A DNA stretch of 64,000 nt from Faecalicatena fissicatena (GTDB lineage: Bacteria > Bacillota > Clostridia > Lachnospirales > Lachnospiraceae), in assembly GCA_001028025.1 (NCBI GenBank), contig LDAQ01000010.1:1-64000 (forward strand). Direction: 5' to 3'. Shown piece by piece: positions 55,486 to 62,871 of this stretch; within the stretch, counting starts at the first letter, position 1; each line of letters opens with the position of its first letter. The notes beneath the pieces are model-generated. The model was not told the origin of the DNA, did no database searches, and saw only the letters and a program-made list of their open reading frames with translations. The position numbers and the translations under genes are program-made.

Positions 55486-55617
55486 GTGTTTTTCCTTCCC
55501 TTTCCTTGTTGATAAGGAAAGTATAATGTACTGTTTATTAAAAATTCCTTAAACGGGGAGATATTTGCCACTTATATTTAAATTATCATAATCTTATATA
55601 AAATTCAGCAAAATCTG

Positions 55618-55646
55618 TTGACATTTGCAGAAATACATAGTAGGAT
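55618..55646 (+). promoter_or_regulatory. Promoter of first tRNA-Leu
   Basis: TTGACA (55618-55623), 17-base spacer, TAGGAT (55641-55646), followed by ATCATTCGTAGCG, which the second tRNA promoter shares. Confidence 0.65.
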
Positions 55647-55681
55647 ATCATTCGTAGCGCAATTAACAAGCACTACATTAT

Positions 55682-55766
55682 GCGGAAGTGTCGGAACTGG
55701 CAGACGAGCAAGACTAAGGATCTTGTGAGCAATGCGCTCGTGTGGGTTCAAGTCCCATCTTCCGCA
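55682..55766 (+). tRNA. tRNA-Leu (anticodon AAG)
   Basis: 85 nt, class II. Acceptor GCGGAAG/CTTCCGC with discriminator A at 55766; anticodon stem CAAGA/TCTTG with loop CTAAGGA, so anticodon AAG (codon CUU, and CUC/CUA if A34 becomes inosine); long variable arm TGAGC AATGC GCTCG; T arm GTGGGTTCAAGTCCCAT. CCA is not encoded. An almost identical copy lies 317 bases downstream. Confidence 0.95.
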
Positions 55767-55774
55767 GTACGAAA

Positions 55775-55825
55775 GTCAGGACAAATTAGATGCAGGTTTG
55801 CATTAGTTTTGTCCTGACATTTTTA
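55775..55825 (+). terminator. Terminator after first tRNA-Leu
   Basis: GTCAGGACAAA(T)TA pairs with TAGTTTTGTCCTGAC, followed by ATTTTTATT. Confidence 0.9.
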
Positions 55826-55924
55826 TTATAGTGAGGTAAATGTAACTAAAAAGCAAGATAGGTGAATTTTTCGAATTATATGAAAAGTTTGTAAAAATCC
55901 ATACAGAAAAATGGCGAAAAACTA

Positions 55925-55953
55925 TTGACATTTGAGGAAATAAATAGTATTAT
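55925..55953 (+). promoter_or_regulatory. Promoter of second tRNA-Leu
   Basis: TTGACA (55925-55930), 17-base spacer, TATTAT (55948-55953), then ATCATTCGTAGCG as in the first copy. The promoter was duplicated with the tRNA gene. Confidence 0.7.
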
Positions 55954-55998
55954 ATCATTCGTAGCGTGTGAACAGCAAATGAGCAGATGCTGCAAAAT

Positions 55999-56083
55999 GC
56001 GGAAGTGTCGGAACTGGCAGACGAGCAAGACTAAGGATCTTGTGAGCAATGCGCTCGTGTGGGTTCAAGTCCCATCTTCCGCA
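55999..56083 (+). tRNA. tRNA-Leu (anticodon AAG), second copy
   Basis: 85 nt, apparently identical in sequence to the copy at 55682-55766, with the same AAG anticodon. It has its own promoter and terminator, so the two genes are separate transcription units. Confidence 0.95.
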
Positions 56084-56093
56084 GTATAAGAAG

Positions 56094-56115
56094 CCTTGCG
56101 ATTGCAAGGTTTTTT
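56094..56115 (+). terminator. Terminator after second tRNA-Leu
   Basis: CCTTGC, loop GATT, GCAAGG, then TTTTTT. Confidence 0.9.
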
Positions 56116-56277
56116 GTTATTTAAGGAGAGCTTTTTCATAATTGGGAAGGCTCTTTTTATGTGTTTTAATATCAGCATGAAATATTTAAATCCTTTTGGC
56201 AGATACCAGATATGCGATTTGAATTGTTTTGAAACTGAGATTATGATAAATCTCTGCAAATTTGTAAATAGTTATTT

Positions 56278-56330
56278 ATTGTTCCACTTCCGCCCCCTGT
56301 AAATACCGGGCTTGGAGGAAGTGGAACAAT
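56278..56330. terminator. Terminator after trpB2
   Basis: A perfect 14-bp stem (ATTGTTCCACTTCC at 56278-56291, GGAAGTGGAACAAT at 56317-56330) encloses a 25-base loop and lies just past the trpB2 stop; a T run follows on the plus strand (56334-56340), a weaker AT-rich stretch on the minus strand. Confidence 0.65.
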
Positions 56331-56340
56331 CTTATTTTTT

Positions 56341-57726
56341 CTATTCCATGTTACCCTCGAATTTTGGGATTCCATCAAATCCTGCCTGAAGATCTGAATC
56401 TGTAGGAATGTAATCCGTCATCTCTTTATTGTGGAATTTCTCATATGCCAGCATATCAAAATATCCGGTTCCTGTCAGACCAAACAGAATCGTCTTCTCT
56501 TCTCCTGTCTCTTTACACTTCACAGCCTCGTCAATGGCAACTTTAATTGCATGGCTGCTCTCCGGAGCCGGAAGTATTCCTTCTACCCGTGCGAACTGCT
56601 CTGCTGCCTCGAATACGGAAGTCTGCTCTACGGAACGTGCCTCCATATATCCATCGTGGTACAGCTGTGACAGAGTGGAACTCATCCCATGATATCTCAG
56701 GCCGCCAGCGTGGTTCGCGGATGGAATAAAACCGCTTCCCAGCGTATACATCTTCGCCAGAGGGCAAACCATACCGGTATCACAGAAATCATAAGCAAAT
56801 ACACCTCTTGTCAGACTTGGGCAGGATGCCGGCTCAACGGCGATAAACTGATAATCAGCCTCCCCTCTGAGCTTCTCGCCCATAAACGGTGAAATCAGGC
56901 CTCCCAGGTTAGATCCGCCACCCGCGCATCCGATAATAACATCCGGTTTGATTCCATATTTATCCATGGCAATCTTTGCTTCTACACCGATGATTGACTG
57001 ATGGAGCAATACCTGGTTCAAAACACTTCCCAGAACGTATCTGTATCCTTCAGAGTGTGTTGCCACTTCTACGGCCTCAGAAATCGCACACCCAAGGCTG
57101 CCTGATGTGCCCGGGTGTTCTGCCAGAATCTTCTTGCCAATCTCGGTTGTCTCTGATGGTGACGGTGTTACACTTGCCCCGTATGTGCGCATCACTTCTC
57201 TTCTGAACGGTTTCTGTTCGTAAGAGCATTTTACCATGTAAACTTTACAGTCCAGATCCAGATAGGAGCACGCCATAGAGAGGGCTGTTCCCCACTGGCC
57301 TGCGCCGGTTTCTGTTGTCACGCCTTTGAGTCCCTGATCTTTTGCGTAATAAGCCTGTGCAATAGCGGAATTCAGCTTATGGCTTCCGCTTGTATTATTT
57401 CCCTCGAACTTATAGTAAATCTTTGCCGGAGTCTGCAGCTTTTCCTCCAGGCAGTATGCCCTTACAAGAGGCGCCGGACGATACATCTTATAAAAATCCC
57501 TTATTTTCTTTGGAATCTCTATATAACGGTTATCATTATCAAGTTCCTGTTTTACCAGTTCATCACAGAACACCACACCCAGTTCTTCTGCCGTCATAGG
57601 CTTCATAGTTCCAGGATTCAGAAGCGGTCCCGGTTTGTTCTTCATATCGGCTCTGACATTGTACCACTCCTTCGGCATCTCACTCTCTTCCAGATAAATT
57701 TTGTAGGGAATCTTGTTTTCACTCAT
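56341..57726 (-). CDS. trpB2: TrpB-like PLP protein (TrpB2 subgroup)
   Basis: 461 residues, longer than TrpB1 (about 400), with the TrpB2-type N-terminal extension and RPAPLVRAYCLEEKL. The PLP lysine is in NNTSGSHKLNSA; the substrate loop is TETGAGQWGTALSMA; the phosphate loop GCAGGGSN. TrpB2 proteins make tryptophan from serine and indole, without needing TrpA. There is no trpA nearby, but the gene is preceded by a T-box with a UGG specifier, so its expression answers to uncharged tRNA-Trp. This supports a tryptophan-related role, perhaps indole salvage. Confidence 0.92.
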   Translation of the reverse strand: MSENKIPYKIYLEESEMPKEWYNVRADMKNKPGPLLNPGTMKPMTAEELGVVFCDELVKQELDNDNRYIEIPKKIRDFYKMYRPAPLVRAYCLEEKLQTPAKIYYKFEGNNTSGSHKLNSAIAQAYYAKDQGLKGVTTETGAGQWGTALSMACSYLDLDCKVYMVKCSYEQKPFRREVMRTYGASVTPSPSETTEIGKKILAEHPGTSGSLGCAISEAVEVATHSEGYRYVLGSVLNQVLLHQSIIGVEAKIAMDKYGIKPDVIIGCAGGGSNLGGLISPFMGEKLRGEADYQFIAVEPASCPSLTRGVFAYDFCDTGMVCPLAKMYTLGSGFIPSANHAGGLRYHGMSSTLSQLYHDGYMEARSVEQTSVFEAAEQFARVEGILPAPESSHAIKVAIDEAVKCKETGEEKTILFGLTGTGYFDMLAYEKFHNKEMTDYIPTDSDLQAGFDGIPKFEGNME

Positions 57727-57774
57727 TTTATATATCTCCTTTCTTTTTTTCAGGGATAAGTCTTTTTATATGCA

Positions 57775-58060
57775 CAAAAAATACTCCTATCCCTCACAAT
57801 AAATTATTGCAGGGACAAGAGTATGAATTATCAAAACTCCTGCGGTGCCACCCAGCTTGATGCGGTGAACGCATCCTCTCATGCATACTAACATATGCCG
57901 ACTTTGTTAACGGAGTACTCTCTCCGGCTCACCTACTGATACTTTCAGTTCGCCCTCAGAAGCCCATTCCCAATTGCCTCTTCCTGCCACAATCCCACCG
58001 CCTGCAGCTCTCTGTGTGGTAAGTACAAAAGGTACTTGCTCTTCCTCATAGGTTTGAGAA
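57775..58060 (-). ncRNA. T-box leader of trpB2 (Trp specifier)
   Basis: The T-box sequence GGGTGGCACCGCAGG lies at about 57839-57854 (minus strand). Upstream the stem I region has AGAG, GGTGGGATTGTGGC and the specifier region GGGAATGGGC, in which UGG (Trp) is the likely codon. Downstream a terminator hairpin (ATACTC..GTCCCTGCAATAA with TTATTG..GAGGGATAGGAGTAT) ends in a T run at about 57780-57775. Uncharged tRNA-Trp would stabilise the antiterminator. Confidence 0.9.
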
Positions 58061-58061
58061 A

Positions 58062-58090
58062 ACTTTACCACGTCAATTTTCAAATGTCAA
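58062..58090 (-). promoter_or_regulatory. Promoter of the T-box/trpB2 unit
   Basis: TTGACA (58090-58085), 17-base spacer, TAAAGT (58067-58062) on the minus strand. Confidence 0.6.
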
Positions 58091-58127
58091 TACTTTTTTG
58101 GGGAAGAAATATTAATTGAGTTGGGGA

Positions 58128-58243
58128 GGGGACGCGAATGACAAGGCGGGGCAGACGCCTGTCCCGCCTTGTCATTCGCTGGTTCATCCAACCGGAAGTG
58201 AAAGATTCATTCCAGGGGGGAAGTAAACCGGTGCAGCGGATGG
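58128..58243 (+). repeat. Foldback element G (family 1, coreless)
   Basis: GGGGACGC at 58128, a perfect 17-bp stem (58134-58150 with 58163-58179, for example GCGAATGACAAGGCGGG), a 12-base loop, then GCTGGTTCATCC and a tail that ends GCAGCGGATGG at 58243. It has the ends of family 1 but no core. Positions 58244-58399, between its tail and that of D, show no gene. Confidence 0.75.
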
Positions 58244-58399
58244 GGACTGGCTGCGCGTAATCATTCATCTGTAAGAATGGATTTTACTATTATTGTTGGA
58301 AAGTAAAACGCTGTTTTAAGTTTTCCCGTAAGGTTTTGTTGCACAACAAGTAGGCACTTTAACTCATTTTAGCAGGATGCAGGATACACCTCTCCAATC

Positions 58400-58759
58400 C
58401 CATCCGTCTCTCCGGTCCGGGACCCTCACCGGGGAATGAGTTCTTTCCTTCCGACCGGATGCACCAGCCTGCCGGGGAACGGGACGGGGAGCAGACGAAA
58501 TCCTATGTCTGTTTGGAATACCTGTAGTGAGCTTAGCGGCAGTTAGAGGGAAAACACAAAATCAGCCGGAGAAAAGTTAATCACCAAATTAACTTTTCTG
58601 TACGCCTGAGCCGTCTACTCATCAGAGTAGGCGGTGAATGCGTACAGTGCCGGCTGATTTTGGGTTTTCCCTCTTACTGCCGCTTAGCGCAACGGGCGGT
58701 ATTCCAAACAGACATAGGATTTCGTCTGCTCCCCGTCCCGTTCCCCGGCAGGCGTCCCC
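58400..58759 (-). repeat. Foldback element D (family 1)
   Basis: Reverse orientation: GCGTCCCC at 58752-58759; CATCCG tail end at 58401. Arms 58467-58569 and 58650-58753, about 100 bp, nearly perfect apart from one bulged patch near 58521-58532. The 46-nt core is at 58600-58645 (GTACGC/GCGTAC; second stem; loop CTGATG on the minus strand), next to a hairpin AGAAAAGTTAAT/ATTAACTTTTCT with loop CACCAA. It is the longest stem in the window. Confidence 0.88.
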
Positions 58760-58797
58760 TCCATTCACAAGGCTAAATCTCGTTCACTCAGTCCCTC

Positions 58798-59820
58798 TTA
58801 ATAGCGGTTATGCACATCTTCGGCAAAGCACATGAAATCTTTTAATTCGATAAACATTCCGTTATCCAGTACTGCCCTTCCGCTCATCCTGCCGAATACC
58901 TGGTGCTGGTCTGAAGCGATGACCAGGGCTGATATTTTGGCTGCGCGGTCCAGTACCGGCTCGAATTCCATCTCGAACCTGCCGTCGCTGGAGGTAAAAC
59001 GCCAGGGCTTCATATAATCGTCCTTTGGTATGTGAAATGTGACATCGTCCAGTTTATGGCATGTGCCGTCATAGAACAGCATGTTTTCTGTTGCCGCAGA
59101 CGTGTCCCCGAATCCGTATCCTATATTAAAGCCAAAGGGTCTTCCGCCCACTGTTCCGTTTCCTGAGCCCCAGTACCAGCGGTTGTCATAGGTCCATACA
59201 CCACGCCCCCAGTCCAGAGTTCCGTAATCTGTGTCAGGATTGAACCAGTAGGTAACTTCGTCAAAGGTAACAGAACCTTCCGCCCGCATGCAGTTTATCT
59301 TCTGGTTGTAATAAAATGCTGTTTTTTTCTCTTTCCATGGTGTGGCAATGACCATCGTATCCATCGGCGGCTGGGAAAGTGTTATCTCGCAGTAAAGAGG
59401 CTTTCCATTCCAAAAGTCTTTGAAATCACAAGTGATGACACGCCGTCCCGGTTCTACGCCAAATTCCATCTTCAGCCGTTTATCTTTATACCGGATATTG
59501 CCCTCTGTCGACGTAGACGGCATCTTCATCTTTCCCATGGGAAATTTATTCAAAATTGTCTCGGTGTGTTCCCATCCTTCTTTGAAATTCAACAGAGAGA
59601 CTGACTGAAGGCCTATATAGCCATCGTCTGACAGTGTAAATGCCGCCGCAAAGTCCTGGTTCAGAACAAGGTAATAATCCCACTCCTTTATCCGCAGACT
59701 GGGGGCTTTGATCTGGTTTCTGTCGTATTCCTGGATGAGCTGCCTGGACCATCCAGGTTCCCTCAGGCTTCCGTCTTCATTTAATAAAGGCTGTTTTGTT
59801 GTAACTTCATGGTTTCTCAT
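58798..59820 (-). CDS. DUF2804 family protein
   Basis: 340 residues from MRNHEVTTKQPLLNEDGSLR at 59820 (AGGAG upstream). DUF2804 members are beta-rich soluble proteins of unknown function. The characteristic N-terminal EVTTKQPLLNEDGSLREPGW and Trp-rich central part (YWFNPDTDYGTLDWGRGVW, NRWYWGSGNG) are visible; the fold resembles lipocalin-like or hydroxyneurosporene synthase-type barrels. No signal peptide. It stands alone between element D and rplT. Confidence 0.88.
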   Translation of the reverse strand: MRNHEVTTKQPLLNEDGSLREPGWSRQLIQEYDRNQIKAPSLRIKEWDYYLVLNQDFAAAFTLSDDGYIGLQSVSLLNFKEGWEHTETILNKFPMGKMKMPSTSTEGNIRYKDKRLKMEFGVEPGRRVITCDFKDFWNGKPLYCEITLSQPPMDTMVIATPWKEKKTAFYYNQKINCMRAEGSVTFDEVTYWFNPDTDYGTLDWGRGVWTYDNRWYWGSGNGTVGGRPFGFNIGYGFGDTSAATENMLFYDGTCHKLDDVTFHIPKDDYMKPWRFTSSDGRFEMEFEPVLDRAAKISALVIASDQHQVFGRMSGRAVLDNGMFIELKDFMCFAEDVHNRY

Positions 59821-59926
59821 GCAAACATCTCCTGTCCATCCAAATTTCTGAAGCAGCCATATCAACTAAGAAAAAGAGGTTATCGTGTAACCGTATCCGT
59901 GAAGCCGCATCGAAGTTCTTTCACAG

Positions 59927-59967
59927 ATAAAAAAAGAAAAAGCCCGAATCCCCAAGGGGACTGGGCT
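59927..59967 (-). terminator. Terminator after rplT
   Basis: AGCCC..TCCCC, loop TT, GGGGA..GGGCT, then TTTTTCTTTTTTT on the minus strand. Confidence 0.9.
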
Positions 59968-59983
59968 TCATAGTATTATTTTA

Positions 59984-60340
59984 CTATGCAATCTTTGCTT
60001 TTGCAACCTCTGCCAGTGTAGCGAATCCTTCTTTGTCGCTTACTGCCAGTTCAGCCAACATCTTTCTGTTCATATCAACTTCAGCCAGCTTCAGTCCGTG
60101 CATGAACTTGCTGTATGACAGGCCGTTCATTCTTGCAGCAGCATTGATACGTGCGATCCATAACTGTCTCATCTGACGTTTGCGCTGTTTTCTACCTGCA
60201 TATGATGATGTAAGTGCTCTCATTACAGACTGTTTTGCAACTCTGTACTGTTTGGAGCGTGCTCCTCTGTATCCTTTAGCTAACTTTAATGTTCTGTTAT
60301 GTTTTTTTCTAGCGTTCATTCCGCCTTTAATTCTTGCCAT
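59984..60340 (-). CDS. rplT: Ribosomal protein L20
   Basis: 118 residues, MARIKGGMNARKKHNRTLKL and GARSKQYRVAKQSVMRALTS as in all L20 proteins. Binds 23S rRNA early in 50S assembly, and in Firmicutes represses its own operon by binding the infC leader. Last gene of infC-rpmI-rplT. Confidence 0.98.
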   Translation of the reverse strand: MARIKGGMNARKKHNRTLKLAKGYRGARSKQYRVAKQSVMRALTSSYAGRKQRKRQMRQLWIARINAAARMNGLSYSKFMHGLKLAEVDMNRKMLAELAVSDKEGFATLAEVAKAKIA

Positions 60341-60371
60341 TTCTTAATCCTCCTTCATCAACTTCCAAATC

Positions 60372-60569
60372 TTACAGATATGGTAATACTTTCTTCATGT
60401 TTTTTACATTGGTAGCATCTGTGATAGCCGGGTGTCTGAGATTTCTTTTTCTCTTAGTAGACTTCTTTGTTAAGATATGGCTCTTGTATGCTTTATTTCT
60501 TTTCAGTTTCCCTGTACCTGTTACTTTGAAGCGCTTTGCTGCCGCTCTATTAGTTTTGATTTTTGGCAT
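60372..60569 (-). CDS. rpmI: Ribosomal protein L35
   Basis: 65 residues, MPKIKTNRAAAKRFKVTGTG; a small basic 50S protein. Lies 31 bases before rplT and 61 after infC. Confidence 0.98.
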   Translation of the reverse strand: MPKIKTNRAAAKRFKVTGTGKLKRNKAYKSHILTKKSTKRKRNLRHPAITDATNVKNMKKVLPYL

Positions 60570-60630
60570 GATAAATTTCCTCCTTCATTGTGCGTTTACT
60601 GAGTGTATGGACACCCGTAATAATTTATTT

Positions 60631-61137
60631 TTAACGTTTTTCAGTTAAAACCATGCTCATACTTCTTCCTTCAAGCTTCGCCGGTTTCTCAATAACCGCA
60701 ATATCCAAAAGCTCTTTTGCAAAATCGTCCAGGATGTGCCTGCTCTGCTGGATATGTGCCATCTCTCTTCCGCGGAAACGAAGCGTCACTTTCACTTTGT
60801 TGCCCTTTGCGATGAACTTCTTCGCATTGTTAACCTTAGTATTCAGGTCATTTGTATCAATATTCGGTGACAGACGTACTTCCTTTAAGTCGACAGTTTT
60901 CTGCTTTTTCTTGGCTTCTTTATCCTTACGTGTCTGCTCGTATTTATATTTGCCATAATCAATAATCTTGCAGACCGGCGGTTTCGCCATCGGTGCAATC
61001 TTCACCAAATCAAGTTCAGCATCCATGGCCATTTTCAGGGCTTCTCTGGATGACATAATTCCTAACTGTTCCCCATCCTCACTAACCAGACGAACTTCCT
61101 TGTCTCTGATCTGCTCGTTAATCATTAAATCGCTAAT
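60631..61137 (-). CDS. infC: Translation initiation factor IF-3 (AUU start)
   Basis: 168 residues. Blocks: MINEQIRDKEVRLV, VKIAPMAKPPVCKIIDYGKY (20 residues), TVDLKEVRLSPNID, and the C-terminal KVTLRFRGREMAHIQ. The start is placed at ATT 61137-61135: GGAGG at 61151-61147 is exactly nine bases upstream, and the frame reads ISDL before MINEQ, as in related proteins. The ATG at 61125 has no usable ribosome site (GGAGG is 21 bases off). AUU start codons are a known, IF-3-sensing feature of infC. Confidence 0.93.
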   Translation of the reverse strand: MSDLMINEQIRDKEVRLVSEDGEQLGIMSSREALKMAMDAELDLVKIAPMAKPPVCKIIDYGKYKYEQTRKDKEAKKKQKTVDLKEVRLSPNIDTNDLNTKVNNAKKFIAKGNKVKVTLRFRGREMAHIQQSRHILDDFAKELLDIAVIEKPAKLEGRSMSMVLTEKR

Positions 61138-61169
61138 TGTCGTATACCTCCGTCAAATGAATTTCCTTT

Positions 61170-61330
61170 AGGTTCTTCCATGAGAGCAATAAAAAACGAG
61201 TGAATCCTATCCACCCGTATATCGACACGCACAGTCCACGAACTGTGTGAATGCTTCAATATCAAACCAATAGTCACTCAATTGTGCTATGGTGAGAGTG
61301 GATGCTCTACTTTGTTTTTTGCCTCACGCA
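61170..61330 (-). ncRNA. L20-type autoregulatory leader of infC-rpmI-rplT
   Basis: The 5' leader contains GTAGAGCATCCACTCTCACC, TTGAGTGACTATTGG, a strong hairpin ACACAGTTCGTGGACTGTG and a terminator-like hairpin (CGGGTGGATAGGATTCACTCG then TTTTTT at about 61201-61193). The layout fits the Firmicute L20 leader, in which L20 favours early termination. The family is inferred from position and landmarks; a covariance scan would settle it. Confidence 0.75.
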
Positions 61331-61336
61331 GGTTAT

Positions 61337-61365
61337 AATTTACCACATTTTCAGATAAATGTCAA
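61337..61365 (-). promoter_or_regulatory. Promoter of infC-rpmI-rplT
   Basis: TTGACA (61365-61360), 17-base spacer, TAAATT (61342-61337). Confidence 0.65.
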
Positions 61366-61436
61366 TACATTTCCTCTTAATTTTTTCTTTGAACTATGTT
61401 ATAATATTGCTACTTTTACAGAAATGAGGAATAACT

Positions 61437-62783
61437 ATGAGTAGTTTACAGCAAAATCAGGCTAAGGGCAAGCCCTCTGAGGACAAATTCAAAAATAAAT
61501 GGGGATTTATTATCGCCTGTATCGGAAGTTCCGTCGGAATGGCCAATATCTGGCTCTTTCCCTACCGGATCGGGGAATTCGGAGGCTTTGCTTTTTTAAT
61601 ACCCTATATCCTGTTTGTCGTACTGATTGGGCTCACCGGCGTGATCGGTGAGATGGCGTTCGGCCGTGCTATGCAGTCCGGACCGCTTGGTGCCTTCAAA
61701 AAAGGATTTGAACAGAGAAATGCTCCGGGGATCGGCAGCTTGATCGGACTGATTCCGGTCATCGGATCTTTGGGGATTGCCATCGGGTACAGTGTTGTCA
61801 TCGGATGGATCCTGCGATTTCTTTTTTCTTCTATAACAGGAGATATTTTAGGAAACCAGGAGCCTGGGGAAGTCTTTGGAACACTGGCACAGAATTTTGG
61901 GAGTATTCCCTGGCACTTTCTGGGTCTGCTGATCGTCCTGATCTGTATGTCTTTTGGTATTTCACATGGAATCGAAAAAATCAATAAGGTCATGATGCCT
62001 GCATTCTTTATCCTGTTTGTCTTTCTGGCGGTCCGCGTAGCCATGCTTCCCGGAGCCTTTTCCGGGTACGCCTACTTATTTAAACCAGACTGGGGCGCTA
62101 TGGCCAATCCAAGAACCTGGGTTTACGCCATGGGACAGGCGTTCTTTTCGCTTTCTCTGGCAGGAAGCGGTACTGTCGTATACGGCAGCTACCTGAAAAA
62201 GGATGTGGATATCATCAGCTGCGCAAAAAATGTGGCGGTTTTTGATACACTAGCCGCCCTCCTGGCGGGAATTGTCATTATTCCTGCAGTATTCGCATAC
62301 GGAATGTCGCCAAATTCCGGGCCGGGCCTTCTGTTTGTTACGATCCCTGCCGTGATCAGAAGCCTGCCCTTCGGACGGTTGTTTGCCATTATATTCTTTT
62401 TTGCAGTACTCTGTGCAGGTGTCACCTCCCTGATGAATCTTCTGGAAAGTCCGGTGGAAGCACTGCAGAGCAGATTCGGGCTTTCCAGGGTAAAATCTAT
62501 CATTATCATCGGCGTGATCACACTTGGCGTTGGTGTTTTTGTGGAAGGGGATCTGCTCAGCAGCTGGATGGATACCATCTCAATCTATGTCATACCGCTT
62601 GGCGCTCTTCTGGCTGGTATTACCATGTTCTGGGTTTGCCGCAAAGGTTTTGCCCGCGAATCCGTCCAGACGGGCAGAAGCAGAAAGGTAGGCAGATGGT
62701 TCGAACCCATGACCCGATACGTGTTCTGCGGAGTTGCTGTTCTTGTATATATTCTGGGGATTTTTTATGGTGGAATTGGCTGA
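61437..62783 (+). CDS. NSS-family sodium-dependent transporter, atypical gate
   Basis: 448 residues, about 11 membrane segments, of the neurotransmitter:sodium symporter family (bacterial amino acid transporters). TM1 reads GSSVGMANIWLFPY, where the family norm is GLGNIWRFPY: the Arg of the outer gate (R30 of LeuT) is Leu40 here. TM6-like AMGQAFFSLSLAGSG is well kept. Substrate unknown, probably an amino acid or related compound. It is followed after 88 bases by a second member of the family on the same strand. Confidence 0.92.
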   Translation: MSSLQQNQAKGKPSEDKFKNKWGFIIACIGSSVGMANIWLFPYRIGEFGGFAFLIPYILFVVLIGLTGVIGEMAFGRAMQSGPLGAFKKGFEQRNAPGIGSLIGLIPVIGSLGIAIGYSVVIGWILRFLFSSITGDILGNQEPGEVFGTLAQNFGSIPWHFLGLLIVLICMSFGISHGIEKINKVMMPAFFILFVFLAVRVAMLPGAFSGYAYLFKPDWGAMANPRTWVYAMGQAFFSLSLAGSGTVVYGSYLKKDVDIISCAKNVAVFDTLAALLAGIVIIPAVFAYGMSPNSGPGLLFVTIPAVIRSLPFGRLFAIIFFFAVLCAGVTSLMNLLESPVEALQSRFGLSRVKSIIIIGVITLGVGVFVEGDLLSSWMDTISIYVIPLGALLAGITMFWVCRKGFARESVQTGRSRKVGRWFEPMTRYVFCGVAVLVYILGIFYGGIG

Positions 62784-62871
62784 TTCCACTTGAAAATCAC
62801 TCACCCTCATGTCATAATGTATCTATTCGTGTCTAAATATTACGGGTGAGAATTGAGGAGGTTTTTTTAAG

